A stretch of 64,000 nucleotides of DNA from Ashinkailepas kermadecensis (taxonomy: Eukaryota > Arthropoda > Thecostraca > Neolepadidae), in NCBI GenBank assembly GCA_034440615.1, contig JAOTOM010004125.1, forward strand, positions 124,001 through 188,000, given 5' to 3'. Below the pieces are notes generated by a model that was given only the letters and a program-made list of their open reading frames with translations, was not told the DNA's origin and ran no database searches. The position numbers and the translations under genes were made by a program. Of this stretch, positions 1 through 14,109 are shown one piece after another. Numbering within the stretch: the first letter of the stretch is position 1; every line of letters begins with the position of its first letter.

Positions 1-920
1 TCTGTTTGGTGCATTTCAGTGCAAGAATTTATCTTTCCATTATATGTACTCGACATGCTCTGTCGTAGGCAGTGTGCGGAGTCTGTCCCTGGCCACAATT
101 TATGCACCACAGCATTTCTGAGTAACAATTTTCACCGGTGTATTCTGGTGCGCCACATCTGCCACAGGTCGGGCGACCACGGAAATACTGGGTGGTGTGC
201 CCGTATCTTTGGCATCGAAAGCACCTCATAGGGTTCGGAATAAATACATGAACCTTCATCCTCACGTACCCAACGTAGACCGCCACGGGGAGGTCTGTAG
301 AGTTAAAAGTGAACATAATGTTGTGAGTGGATTGCAGGTCGCTTCCGCGCCTCACTTTAATCCTTTGTGCTTCAACAACACCTTATTCAGAGAGACCATC
401 GACAATTTCGGCATCAGAAACGGCCCTGAGATTAAAACAAGTTATAATACCTTTCGAAAAGTTTTTCGTCCTGTGTGGCTCCACTAAAATAGGTATCGTC
501 ACGTCACGCCTCCTGCCCTGCTCTCGTACGCTGTATTTAAATTCAGTTAAGACCAGAGTTTTCCTCGCATTCGTACTCCGGAATTCCACTTCAATTGCTC
601 CATCCGTCAGCTTTTCGCATCGGACTACATCACCAAGCAGGTCGCAACTGCGCTTCCGTTCAAATGGTGAGAGTGTTGATAATGTTTTGCCAGGGTCGAT
701 CGACTTGAGGATCAGCACTGGTGGCGACGACAGCCTAGACTCTGACCTAGTTTCTGGGTTATGGCGAGGCGAAGCAGTAGTAGACCACGGGGCGGGATGG
801 GGGAATTGCAGGGCGGTAGGCCTCTGCAGGTGTGGGGTAGTTACGGCTCACGGTAGGCAAGCTGATATTCTGGTCCTTTGTGAGAGGTCCAGGGAAGGTA
901 TGTTTGTTTGACGTAGCCAT
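1..920 (-). pseudogene. LINE ORF1 (gag-like zinc-knuckle protein), broken, runs off the window
   Basis: This is the nucleic-acid-binding ORF1 of a jockey/I-type non-LTR retrotransposon, read leftward from an ATG at 920. The first 53 codons (920-759) are in one frame. From about 790 the similarity continues in another frame through VLILKSIDPGKTL (near 718) to a TAA at 383-385, which stands where the reading simply continues in the same frame (GVVEAQRIKVRRG). The next block holds FTFNSTDLPV, VHVFIPNPMRCFRCQ and the zinc knuckles. A second in-frame TAA lies at 29-31, after which the same frame continues (ILALK) past the window edge. Knuckle 1 (CFRCQRYGH...) has Phe where the fourth ligand Cys is expected. 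At least one frameshift, two nonsense codons and a lost zinc ligand show it is dead. It is clearly related to the ORF1 at 18171-19325 (FTFNST, FMPNPLRCFNCQRFGH) but is a different copy. ORF2 would lie left of base 1. Confidence 0.85.
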
Positions 921-1340
921 GGAGTGTGATTGTTTCGGCTCCTCGTGGCGCCCCACCACATTGGGGCCCTACCGGGGGGACGCCTGAGTCCCGCGGACGG
1001 GAGGACGCCAGGCGCCCGAAGAGCTATACGGGGCGGGCGGCGCCTTCGTACGGCCGGGAGAGAGAGACTCACCACCCCGACCGCACAAACAGCGCCGTCC
1101 ACCCCTTGACTCCAGCCGGCCGGGCCGGTAGGCACTAGGCCGAAGCCCTGGCCCCGATCCGAGGCGACCAGCCACTTGACCCGCATGGGGCCCTAGGGGC
1201 CCGCCCGCCCCTCCGGGATATCGGGCCCAAAGAGGCGTGTTGATCCCCCGTCACAACTAGCACCGTGCGACGGGGGACCTCAGCCTCCAGGACTCCGTCA
1301 GCCCCGGGGGCAGGCCAAGGGGGCGCGATTACCCCGATAC
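921..1340 (-). other. Probable 5' untranslated region of the LINE at 1-920
   Basis: A very GC-rich stretch lies directly upstream of the ORF1 ATG. Open frames on both strands reflect the base composition, and no protein was recognised. Its position makes it the likely promoter-bearing 5' UTR of the element. The outer boundary is not visible: no target-site duplication was found. Confidence 0.4.
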
Positions 1341-2977
1341 AACTGAGCTGGAGGGCAGGACTGGGGAGGTTGTCCTACCTGCTCATAGTAGGGATAGTTG
1401 GTGTTGCACGGCCAGGTGAAGGAATTTGATGTTGAGATGAGATGGGCATTGGAATGGGAGCGTATGGATGGAAGGACGACTGAGGTACTCTTAGTCTCAC
1501 CCCTCATCACTGTACCGATGCCCTGGTACGCCGGGTCCTTGGGGCACACAATCCCCCCACCACGGAATGGTGGTGCCTCGTCGGGGGGGGGGGGGAGTAG
1601 CACGAGACAACCATGTCAACTACTTGTGTCATCACCACAACAATTTCAATGAAGTGATCGTTGATTTGTCTTCATGTATACCGCATTGTTAGAGACACCA
1701 GACACACAAGTTGAGAGGCGACAGCAGGACACCGGGCTACGGGCACAACGGCACACCATAGAAAAGCTATGGAGATCACAGAAAAGCTGCGGACCAACTA
1801 CGACTGTGCTCACTTGGCAGCCGATGGAGGCAAACATTATTGCGTCCAATTTCGGCGGAACTGCAAACATTCCAGAAGTAATTCCAACAGATCCCGACAA
1901 ATCAGCACACTGCGTTGCAATTTTAGACATGTGCACCATATTCGGCAGAGGAGTCCCATTTCGAAAGTAGTCCTCGGAATGAACACCATTTAGCCGTGAT
2001 TGGTCGCAATGTTGACGAAGTTGATTCCTCTGCCAAACATGGTGAATAGTGCATTCTTTGACGTGCCATGGTGAACTTGCAAAATGGCATATATTGCAAG
2101 TGTGCATCGTGGTCTTGTCTGTCTCACGGCTTTTCCGCTCAGTTTATGTCACACATAGACCCCTCCCCCTCCCACACACACGGTTAGCGCAGTCTATTAA
2201 ATTTCACTGTCATCGAGCCGTATGATCATCCGGCCCCGAGGCATGCAGGTCACGTATAACGGCCCACCCAAGGAATCGGTGGTCTGCCCAAAACGGCGAG
2301 ATGCCACCATAAGCCGTGGCGATGCCACCATAAACCGGCGAGATTTCACAAAGGAAAATTACCAGGCCACTCACTTCGCTATGAACTGGCTCGATCCGGT
2401 GCATTTTTCTCCGAATCGACTAGCCGCCTGGCCTCGGTGACCAGTGGAGTCGATGTGTCCTTCAACGCCAATAGCCGGCCAACTCGGCACTGAATCGGAG
2501 AGCATATACGACCACTTGATACGCCCCGGGATATCAAACACGTTCCTCGCTCTTTCGAACAGGGCGTGCAAGTAGCATCTGCAACGTATTGGCTGTTTGT
2601 TATATTCGATCATCTAGTCACGACTGTTGTGAGCGAAGGCGATCGCTGTGGATAGGGTGCGACATCGTACATTTGTGACGACTTGCGTTGTGACGTATAT
2701 GCAATGCTTGGTGCTAGGAAATCTCCACAGCAACAATTAAACAAGCAATTTAGCGCATGCAACTGTGCCAAAACAGCTTTGGAGAAAATCATGCTGCTTT
2801 GCAGGTGTTGTTGATATTTTTTTTATATTTCGCTCAGATGTACATTTTCTTTAAAGAAGAAACCTTCACCGAATCAAGTGTCGATCAGTTTGTCATATCA
2901 GCCTCAATGTAAAGTGTTGCCATTCACTCTGCTTGTATTTGGGTTCATCTAAATATGTGACAGGCCAATACGATGTA
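1341..2977. other. Intergenic; no gene recognised
   Basis: This contains a G13 run at 1583-1595 and a short imperfect tandem repeat of a GATGCCACCATAA motif at about 2299-2345. A 153-codon open frame on the minus strand (2107-1646) is moderately Cys-rich but resembles nothing I know. The stretch before 2977 is AT-richer and featureless. Confidence 0.5.
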
Positions 2978-5900
2978 GATATTATCCGGCGTGTGGTGGG
3001 TGTCCGGTGAGTATATGGCCCGTGAGTGTGGGTATTGTCCGGTGCGTGGTGGGTGTCCGCTGAGTATATGGTTCAGGTGTGTGGGTATTGTCTGGTGTGT
3101 GGTGGGTTTCCGGCGAACATATGGTCCGGCCTCCGGGTGTGTGGGTATTGTCTGGTGTGTGGTAGGTGTCCGGCGGGCATATGGTCCGGGTGTGTGGGTA
3201 TTGTCTGGTGTGTGGTGGGTGTCCGGTGAGAATATGGTCCGGGTGTGTGGGTATTGTCTGGTGTGTGGTGGGTGTCCGGCGAGCATATGGTCCGGCCTCC
3301 GGGTGTGTGGGTATTGTCTGGTGTGTGGTAGGTGTCCGGCGAGCATATGGTCTGGGTATGTGGGTATTGTCTGGTGTGTGGTAGGTGTCCGGCGGGCATA
3401 TGGTCCGGGTGTGTGGGTATTGTCTGGTGTGTTGTGGATGTCCGCTGAGAATATGGTCCGGGTGTGTGGGTATTGTCTGGTGTGTGGTGGGTGTCCGGCG
3501 AGCATATGGTCCGGCCTCCGGGTGTGTGGGTATTGTCTGGTGTGTGGTAGGTGTCCGGCGAGCATATGGTCTGGGTATGTGGGTATTGTCTGGTGTGTGG
3601 TGGGTGTCCGACGAGCATATGGTCCGGGTGTGTGGGTATTGTCTTGTGTGTGGTAGGTGTCCGGCGAGCATATGGTCCGGGTGTATGGGTATTGTCTGGT
3701 GTGTGGTGGGTGTCCGGCGAGCATATGGTCCGTGCGTGTGGGTATTGTCTGGTGTGTGGTGGGTGTCCGCTGAGTATATGGTCCGGGTGTGTGGGTATTG
3801 TCTGGTGTGTGGTGGGTGTCCGACGAGCATATGGTCCGGGTGTGTGGGTATTGTCTTGTGTGTGGTAGGTGTCCGGCGAGCATATGGTCTGGGTGTGTGG
3901 GTATTGTCTGGTGTGTGGTGGGTGTCCGGCGAGCATATGGTCCGTGCGTGTGGGTATTGTCTGGTGTGTGGCGGGTGTCCGCTGAGTATATGGTCCGTGC
4001 GTGTGGGTATTGTCTGGTGTGTGGTGGGTGTCCGCTGAGTATATGGTCCGGGTGTGTGGGTATTGTCTGGTGTGTGGTGGGTGTACGGCGAGCATATGGT
4101 CCGGGTGTGTGGGTATTGTCTGGTGTGTGGTGGGTGTCCGCTGAGTATATGGTCCGGGTGTGTGGGTATTGTCTGGTGTGTGGTGGGTGTCCGACGACCA
4201 TATGGTCCGGGTGTGTGGGTATTGTATTGTGTGTGGTAGGTGTCCGGCGAGCATATGGTCCGGGTGTGTGGGTATTGTCTGGTGTGTGGTGGGTGTCCGG
4301 CGAGCATATGGTCCGTGCGTGTGGGTATTGTCTGGTGTGTGGTGGATCTCCGCTGAGTATATGGTCCGTGCGTGTGGGTATTGTCTGGTGTGTGGTGGGT
4401 GTCCGCTGAGTATATTGTCCGGGTGTGTGGGTATTGTCTGGTGTGTGGTGGGTGTACGGCGAGCATATGGTCCGGGTGTGTGGGTATTGTCTGGTGTGTG
4501 GTGGGTGTCCGGTGAGCATATGGTCCGTGTGTGGGGGTATTGTCTGGTGTGTGGTAGGTGTCCGGCGAGTATTTGGTCCGGGTGTGTGGGTATTGTCCGG
4601 TGTGTGGTGGGTATCCGCTGAGTATATGGTCCGTGTGTGTGGGTATTATCCGGTGTGTGGTGGGTGTCCGGTGAGCATATGGTCCGTGTGTGTGCGTATT
4701 ATCCGTTGTGTGGTGGGTGTCCGGTGAGCATATGGTCCGTGTGTGTGGGTATTATCCGTTGTGTGGTGGGTGTCCGGCGAGCATATGGTCCGGGTGTGTG
4801 GGTATTGTCTGGTGTGTGGTGGGTGTTCGGTGAGTATATGGTCCGTGTGTGTGGGTATTGTCTGGTGTGTGGTGGGTGTCCGCTGAGTATATGGTCCGGG
4901 TGTGTAGTGGGTGTCCGGCGAGCATATGGTCCGGGTGTGTGGGTATTGTCTGGTGTGTGGTAAGTGTCCGGTGAGTATGTGGTCCGTGTGTGTGGGTATT
5001 GTCTGGTGTGTGGTGGGTGTCCGCTGAGTATATGGTCCGTGTGCGTGGGTGTTGTCTGGTGTGTGGTGGGTGTTCGGTGAGCATATGGTCCGGGTGTGTG
5101 GGTATTGTCTGGTGTGTGGTAGGTTTCCGGCGAGCATATGGTCCGGGTGTGTGGGTATTGTCTGGTGTGGTAGGTATCCGGCGAGCATATGGTCCGGGTG
5201 TGTGGGTATTGTCTGGTGTGTGGTAAGTGTCCGGTGATAATATGGTCCGTATGTGTGGGTATTTTCTGGTGTGTGGTAGGTGTCCGGCGAGCATATGGTC
5301 CGGGTGTGTGGGTATTGTCTGGTGTGGTAGGTGTCCGGCGAGCATATTGTCCGGGTGCGTGTGCATTGTCTGGTGTGTGGTAGGTGTCCGGTGATAATAT
5401 GGTCCGTATGTGTGGGTATTGTCTGGTGTGTGGTGGGTGTCCGCTGAGTATATGGTCCGGGTGTGTTGGTATTGTCTGGTGTGTGGTGGGTGTCCGGCGA
5501 GCATATGGTCCGGGTGTGTGGGTATTGTCTGGTGTGTGGTGGGTGTCCGGTGAGCATATGGTCCGTGTGTGTGGGTATTGTCTGGTGTGTGGTAAGTGTC
5601 CGGCGAGTATTTGGTCCGGGTGTGTGGGTATTGTCCGGTGTGTGGTGGGTGTCCGCTGAGTATATGGTCCGTGTGTGTGGGTATTATCCGGTGTGTGGTG
5701 GGTGTCCGGGGAGCATATGGTCCGTGTGTGTGCGCATTATCCGTTGTGTGGTGGGTGTCCGGTGAGCATATGGTCCGTGTGTGTGGGTATTATCTGTTGT
5801 GTGGTGGGTGTCCGGCGAGCATATGGTCCGGGTGTGTGGGTATTGTCTGGTGTGTGGTGGGTGTTCGGTGAGTATATGGTCCGTGTGTGTGGGTATTGTC

Positions 5901-6612
5901 TGGTGTGTGGTGGGTGTCCGCTGAGTATATGGTCCGGGTGTGTAGTGGGTGTCCGGCGAGCATATGGTCCGGGTGTATGGGTATTGTCTGGTGTGTGGTA
6001 AGTGTCCGGTGAGTATGTGGTCCGTGTGTGTGGGTATTGTCTGGTGTGTGGTGGGTGTCCGCTGAGTATATGGTCCGTGTGTGTGGGTGTCGTCTGGTGT
6101 GTGGTGGGTGTTCGGTGAGCATATGGTCCGGGTGTGTGGGTATTGTCTGGTGTGTGGTAGGTTTCCGGAGAGCATATGGTCCGGGTGTGTGGGTATTGTC
6201 TGGTGTGGTAGGTGTCCGGCGAGCATATTGTCCGGGTGTGTGGGCATTGTCTGGTGTGTGGTAGGTGTCCGGTGATAATATGGTACGTATGTGTGGGTAT
6301 TGTCTGGTGTGTGGTGGGTGTCCGCTGAGTATATGGTCCGGGTATGTGGGTATTGTCTGGTGTGTGGTAGGTGTCCGGCGAGCATATGGTCCGGGTATGC
6401 GGGTATTGTCTGGTGTGTGGTAGGTGTCCGGCGAGCATATGGTCCGGGTATGTGGGTATTGTCTGGTGTGTGGTGGGTGTCCGGCGAGCATATGGTCCGG
6501 GTGTGTGGGCATTGTCTGGTGTGTGGTGGGTGTCCGCTGAGTATATGGTCCGGGTGTGTGGGTATTGTCTGGTGTGTGGTGGGTGTCTGGTGAGCATATG
6601 GTCCTGGTGCCT
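2978..6612. repeat. 53-bp minisatellite, about 68 copies
   Basis: The array is 3.6 kb of a 53-bp unit (GTGTGTGGTGGGTGTCCGGC, GAGCATATGGTCCGGGTGTG, TGGGTATTGTCTG). Variants differ at GAGCATATGG versus GAGTATATGG, CCGGCG versus CCGCTG, and GGTCCGGG versus GGTCCGTG. Some units carry a 6-bp CCTCCG insertion (at 3131, 3297 and 3516). Shortened units (GTGTGTAGTGG) at 4901 and 5939 are 1038 bp apart and neighbouring variants match too, so a block of about 1 kb was itself duplicated. The consensus has no stop codon in any minus-strand frame, giving overlapping frames of up to 524 codons rich in His, Thr and Pro. The unit length is not a multiple of three and all frames are equally open, so coding is very unlikely. 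Confidence 0.95.
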
Positions 6613-7038
6613 GGTGTAATCGCGTGTTGTGCTGGCCCTTGGACTTGGAACTGGCCGGCTGGTGAGTCAGTTATACCGGTCCCTGCTCGGCAACTGTGGC
6701 AGGCTCCTCCGGCACCAGTCGAGTGGGGGGACGGGGGGAGGCAGCGCGAGGTGGTCACATGCTGATGCTTGACAGCGGCGAGCACCAGCACATATATGCG
6801 TGATTCATTGGGAACCTTGGGGACGCGATGATCTGCCGACGCAGATCACTTTGTAGCAGGTAGCGGTAGCAGGTAGCCGGTAGCGGGCGGCGATGTGGGC
6901 GGTGTGGGCGGCGGAGTGAGCGGCGTCGACCAGTCGCGCGCGGACGTCGGCAGCAAAGTCGACTCCGTCGGCACAGCGGCAGGAGCGGCCACAGCCGCAT
7001 ATCGTGGCCAGCGCTTTCAGTCATGAGTGGCTCACCGC
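6613..7038. other. GC-rich flank between the 53-bp satellite and a LINE ORF1
   Basis: No gene was recognised. It contains short GTAGCGGTAGCAGGTAGC-type repeats at about 6855-6885. It lies 3' of the minus-strand LINE ORF1, where ORF2 would be expected, but no reverse transcriptase motif is visible. The satellite has probably replaced or separated it. Confidence 0.4.
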
Positions 7039-7657
7039 TCACTTCGAGCCAGCGCGAGCTCGGGCAGCGGTCTCCCTGCGCGTGACCGCCGCCGTGGGGT
7101 CGCCGCCGGCTTCTGCGGTGCTGGTCGCGGCGTCGGCGTCGGCCACAGACGCACCAGCGGCCCCGGGAAGGTCGGTGCGACGTCTGATCGTCGGAGCGGA
7201 TCCTCCTTCACCAATCCGAATCTGGACACGGCCCATGCTGGTCCAGGCCGCGTGTATGGGCTCGTTACGACGCAGCCGCCGTGCCTCTCGGAGCAGAGTT
7301 GTGCTGCGCTGGGTGAGATTCTCAGGGATGTGCATCTCTGAGATCTCCCGTCCGCTCAGCGCTCCTCGGGGCACGGGGCTGGCGCTTCGCAGACTGGGGC
7401 GAGCGTTGTGCATTCTCTGCCGGGTCTTGAAGTTGCTGAATCGGACAGTAATATCCCGGTGGTGAACGCCATTCGGCCCGCCCAGCTGGTGGAAGCGTTC
7501 GATGTTGGCTGTTATCAGCTGGACGCCCATGGTCCGGCCAATTACGCTGGCGATTTTGCCCTTGGCTCCGTCGTCCTTTTCGAGTACGGCGCTGATAGTG
7601 AGTCACTAACGTCTCGAATACTGCTGCGCCAAATTCAGCTGGGTGTTGAAGTGGCTT

Positions 7658-9063
<1,406 letters not shown>

Positions 9064-9185
9064 CTCTCAGCGACGGCCTGCCTCACAGCGCGCTTCCTCA
9101 ACGGCTCGGCGGCACGAGCCGTGGCTTCTTGAAAACTTTCGTGCTTAAAGCACATCACCAACTTCGCCACAGTCAGCTCAGTCAT

Positions 9186-11773
9186 TACACTCTCCTGTCC
9201 ACGTCAAATGGCGCCGCCCGCTGCCACCGACTCGCTCACTGATCGGTCACCAGACACCGGCCGGTGGCTGACGCGCTACCTGACCTGACCCGGTGCTGTG
9301 AGGGGCGGAGCGCGCGTGACCTGTCGAGGTTCAGACGAGGACGCACTGTGCAGTTATCTGATACCTGGCAAGATATCTGCATCAAGGGAGGTGGCCATCA
9401 TCGGTAGTCACCATATTTTTCTCTGATAAGTTTATCTGCTTAACATTTCTCAACTTTTAAAGTTCCTCACATGATCTAAGTGAAATATCCGCAATTTTGC
9501 TGCTGTTTTGGCAGGTGTGTTAAGGTATTCGTCTCAACCATGGCAGCATCAGCATCACTTGTCAGCCAGGTGCCATTATTTGGTTCCAGTCAGCTCAGAA
9601 CTGACCAGCATGGGTCATCACTGGTAAAGATAGCTGTACCTTCGGATCATTAACCACACAAGCTTACACTGGTGAATTGGAACCGGTCGTGGGCGTATTG
9701 GCGTATGCAACAAGCATGCTTAGTAAAGATTGAAACCAGAATCCATGCTATGAACATATTGGGACTGAGTGCATTTTTTAATTGCTAGCTAAGTCACCTG
9801 ACATGATAAGATTAGCTGATGTTTTGGATGAAACACCATGCACTGACATTCTGAGTCCAGGCTTTTGGTCGTGTTATGATATTGACATTTGTTTAAATTT
9901 TGGCTGAAATCCAGCAACCACGTCTACTGCGTCCAGAAAGGTGGATAAATACAACGGTATTCCATTCATATGCAAGTCAACTAGATGCACACACTGTCGT
10001 GTGTCTCCTGTGAATCAAAATTGGACGTGATCCTTGCCAAATCTGGTAGAAACGATATGTCGCATTCTAACTGCCAATCTTGTATTTCGCCACAAGAACA
10101 TTGCTATGCAACCAGGTTAAGCCTAATACTCTGATGCTAGACATACCAGATCTATTACCACAAAGCTAGAAGAAGAAGAAAAATGAGTTATGCTCCAAGA
10201 TGCCACAACATAGAACGCCATTATCTACTTCGAATTAATGAACTACTAGTCAAGTCGGTATGGATAAGATTTAAAGGTCGCTTGCCCACAGATCACGATG
10301 GTGATATTGTCAAGTACGTCAGATGTTAAAAAGGCCCCATGTGGGTCAGTGATCTGAACTCGATATGATGGAATTGTGTGCATTGAAGAAGTGGTTGCAT
10401 TTGGTCAGCAGTCTGCGATCAAGCTGGAGAGTGAGGTGTGCATCATAGAAGGTATATCACAGGGGTGTCGTTTGGCCACACTTCGCCTGGCAACAAGCTA
10501 TGAACGGGTCATGAAGGTCACATAGGTCACATTTTGATAATTTTTTACTATATCACGGCGTGCGGTACCTTGCAGGATTTCGTCACAGTGCGGTCTTCTC
10601 GTGTCGCTGGGGCCTGTTGTCGCGTGGGAGACGCGTTATCTTCCCTCGGTCGTCAGCATGTTATGACGCTTCTCGGAGGTGTTGGCGGAAGCCAGCGCGG
10701 CCACGCACGCCCGTGAAATGGAATTGAACAGGGAAGTGGGTTAATTTTAGGTGTCCGACAATATTAGTAGGCTGCGCCCTGGGGAGCGGGATGCTATAAC
10801 CGTACGAGATGTAGAAGGCACGAAACGTGCAGTACAGGAGCGACTACCTGCGGGCGACCTCGCGAACTGGACACCGCCATTTAGGCAGGAAACGACAGCG
10901 GTGCCGTTGGATTTTCAACCGTTGCGTGTCTGCGGCATCGCCATTGCATGCTCGCTGACGGCGGGCACTCATGGGGTCTGTGTGTGATCTGCTGATCGCT
11001 CCGAGTCGATTAATGCTATGCTTCCGGCCGACGAGCATCCTGCCACGTTTGGCGGTGCAGCATCGCAGCTGCCGCGTCGCCATTGCATGGGTCAGGAGCA
11101 ATCGCTGTACCGAAAGCAACCACGTGATTCTCTGACAACGACACGGTCGTGGATTGCGATTTTTCTGATTTTTTCTCTTCAATTTGTCATCTAGGATGCG
11201 CCCTAAAGTTTTCGTTGGAATAACTCCCGATGCATTCTTTATCCGTTAGCGCTATGGACCAGCGACTTACACAAAAGTGTGTGTGTAGTCCAGTCTCTAG
11301 CACAGAACGGCTGCAGTTACGGGATTCCAGTTTGTGTTAATTCCTTGCATACGGTAAACGTATTCAGAACTGGAGAAAGTCCACTACTTCTTCGGTGGGT
11401 GCATTGGAAAACATAGCACAACCACAACTTTGTAAATGCTTGTAGCCACCAGAAAGATCAGAGTATCGGAGGTGAGCGGATTTTGCATTGGCAATCGTGC
11501 TCGGCAAAAATGAACGTGATGGCATCGGTGGGTCGGCCAAGCCTGCGGTATATCGCGTCAGCCTTCAGCGGCCACTAGAAGTGTAAATCTTCTTCAGCAT
11601 TCATCAATAACTGTGAGTCGCTCGTCACCACTAAGACTAGGTTTTTCTTTTTCTCAGCGTCCGGCATTTGTAGTGTGGCCGATAAACTTGCCTCTCGGTT
11701 GCGTGAAGCGCATCCCACGAAGAACATAGTACAACTTCATCGCTTTGTGACGCTAGATGGACAGAGAGTAGTA

Positions 11774-11775
<2 letters not shown>
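9186..11775. other. Intergenic; no gene recognised
   Basis: Both strands were read for protein motifs and transposon ends. Only short open frames (80-110 codons) without recognisable content are present. The first 180 bases lie 5' of the LINE ORF1 start and may be its 5' UTR. No long tandem repeat is present. Confidence 0.5.
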
Positions 11776-11862
<87 letters not shown>

Positions 11863-11871
11863 CATATATAT
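11776..11871. repeat. (TA)n microsatellite
   Basis: About 95 bp of TA repeats end in ATACATACATATATATG. Confidence 0.95.
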
Positions 11872-12289
11872 GCAGATGTCGACCACTGTGTGCGACTCGT
11901 CTGTAACTGACATGCATGTCTCTGTCTCGAACAATGCTGTGTTGAACTTTGGATGGCCATGCACATTATGCACCTGTTGTGTTCATGATAGGCTTTTTAG
12001 CTAAATTTGCTTGTAGCTGAAATGCATTATGTTATGTCAAGTAATGCCCTAAGAAATGGAAGAACTCAATGTATATTATTTCTTAGAAGGTGCACGAGGT
12101 TTTTCATTTGACGCAAATTTTCAGTTCAAGATAAGGTCCACGTACGTATCCATGCGACCTCTGCGACATCACATTGCACTGCTTTGACACTGTCCTGCTC
12201 TCTGAACAGTGTTTTAATGACGCCAATACCAAATACGTTATATAATGCACATACAACTTTCATTTTGAAGTAAGGTCACTGACCCATGT
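11872..12289. other. Intergenic; no gene recognised
   Basis: Nothing was recognised. A degenerate direct repeat resembling AAGGTC...CATGCGACCTCTG is seen near 12135 and 12272, just before the Penelope-like fragment. Confidence 0.4.
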
Positions 12290-13462
12290 GCGACCTCTGT
12301 GACCTCTGGTACAACTACGCTTGTGACTGTCACCGGTACACAAAGTTTTCCCACTGTCAAGAAGGCGGAAATTGCTATTCTTTTTGGAGACATTTGCAAA
12401 CTAAAACACTCTGGAGAGTCGCAAGTTCACCATAGTATTCAGGAGCAACTGTCAGGGAAAGCTACCAAACGCAGGCACCGAAACAATGCAAGTATCCTAA
12501 CTCTATCTGTTGGACAGGTGGCCAAAGACTTACACACCATTGAAGACATCGTGTCTGGGCGTGCAGACAAAAGCTCTATTTCTGTGATCCCAGATAATGC
12601 TAACTATTTCAATAACGTGCGCAACGTCCTCGTTGGCGAAAGTAAGCTTCAACATATAGTGGAGACCCTTCCCTGCTCTAAAAGCTCAAGCAAACAAGTT
12701 CATTGACGCTACTAACGCGCAGGTTGACGGCGTCCATACTCTAACAGTGGTGCAAAAGCACAGCCCAGGTTGCCTGTACGGTAATATTAAGACGCACAAG
12801 CCTGATGTTATCAGGCCCATAAATTCTCAATTACCCACGCCTGCCTCACAACTTTCCAGGAAACTGAACGCATTACATCCGCCGTGTCTACTCACTGATC
12901 ATGCAGGGGCCGAGGAGTTCGTTGGCACACTCAAAACTAGGTCACCTAACTGGTCACTCTCTTTCTCAGACGTCGAAAGCCTCTTCACTAAAGTACCATT
13001 CACCAAAACTATAGAAATAAACTTCGATTGTTTGTACCACCATGGATCACGCGCATGGCTGAAATTTCCTGTCAATACTGGAGCACATGCTCTGAGCAAG
13101 TATGTACAGCCGATGCTCCATTTCGGTGTCCAGAAGGCAGGTTCTATTTACAAGTTGAAGAGATGACAGTGAGCTTCCCACCGTGCGTGCTATTCGCCCA
13201 AGCGTACATGTGTCATGTTGATCAGGACGTGTTGCAGGCGGGGAACCCGAGGCCATGCTTATGCTACCGTTACGTAGATGATGCGATGCACTTGAGAGAG
13301 AGATGGCGTCCCCAAAGCAGACCTGCAAGAGAACCACGACCTCACTTTCACCAGACGCATTCCACAGAAAACACCACTAGCTGGCACCAGAAGCGATTGC
13401 CCACACTAGAAGCTGTGTACATTCGAGACTCGTCACCGATAATCAACATACACAGCAAGTAG
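12290..13462 (+). pseudogene. Penelope-like element reverse transcriptase, decayed
   Basis: Blocks of a Penelope-like (PLE) reverse transcriptase appear in order on the plus strand, split over shifting frames. The N-terminal region has SGRADKSSISVIPDN (ADK at about 12562; the PLE pattern is RADK-N-VV). Then comes YGNIKTHKP (12778-12803; usual form YGLPKIHKP) with RPINSQ. Motif A is SFSDVESLFTKVP with its Asp at 12969-12971. Next is FYLQVEEMTVSFPPCVLFA, the degenerate QVDGVAMGSPLSP block. Motif C is CYRYVDDAMHL with YVDD at 13271-13282, and then THSTENT...LEAVYIR. Frames change near 12670 and between 13030 and 13160, and stops follow. No GIY-YIG endonuclease was seen downstream. RT with YVDD and KTHKP distinguishes it from LINE or retroviral RT. 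It is non-functional. Confidence 0.75.
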
Positions 13463-13892
13463 CTGACATAGCACTCTACGGCAGGCATATGACCGAAGGC
13501 TAAGGTCTGTTGGAGGCGGTCAACTGTGTATTTGCATAGCGTGATATTATCCTGTGCATTTGTTGTGCATATAGATACGTCAGTTTTGAATGATGGTGTA
13601 AAAGTGAATGCGTCATGAAACGTGATAACCGTTTTTCTGTCATTATTGAACACTATAATATGATGTCATTGTGTGCCGAGTGGTGTAATCATGCAATGAG
13701 CATGATAATGAATGACGCACGCGAATTAGCTTATTGTCTTGATAACGGTTCATGAAACTAACATGTATATGAGTAATTTCACCAACATTTTCCATAAGCA
13801 TATCGATGAAGACCCACGATAATCCGACATATTAAAGCGACCCAGAAAAAGCTCAACAATGCAGAGCTGTCTGTCGTTCTTAATAATGAATA

Positions 13893-13931
<39 letters not shown>

Positions 13932-14109
13932 CATAATACGAGTATAGTAGATTAACCTTGAACACACATAGTAGATTAACCTTGAACACAAATTAGGGAT
14001 TGAACAACGGATCATCTTCCTCATCAACTGGAGACAGGAAAGGCTCTACCCCAAATTATAAGTTTCTACTCTTGGCATAGTTTGTTTCTGGTTTGGAGTT
14101 TCTTTAAGT
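13463..14109. other. Downstream of the PLE fragment: short repeats, no gene
   Basis: This holds a short (TA)n tract (13889-13931) and a 24-bp direct repeat starting with TAGTAGATTAACCTTGAACA at 13945 and 13969. The remainder is unrecognised and may be decayed 3' sequence of the element. Confidence 0.45.

Noticed and set aside
2945..4519. A 524-codon minus-strand open frame (and several of 250-490 codons) rich in His, Thr and Pro
   Set aside because: They are translations of the 53-bp satellite, which lacks stops in all minus frames. The frames rotate every unit and overlap one another.
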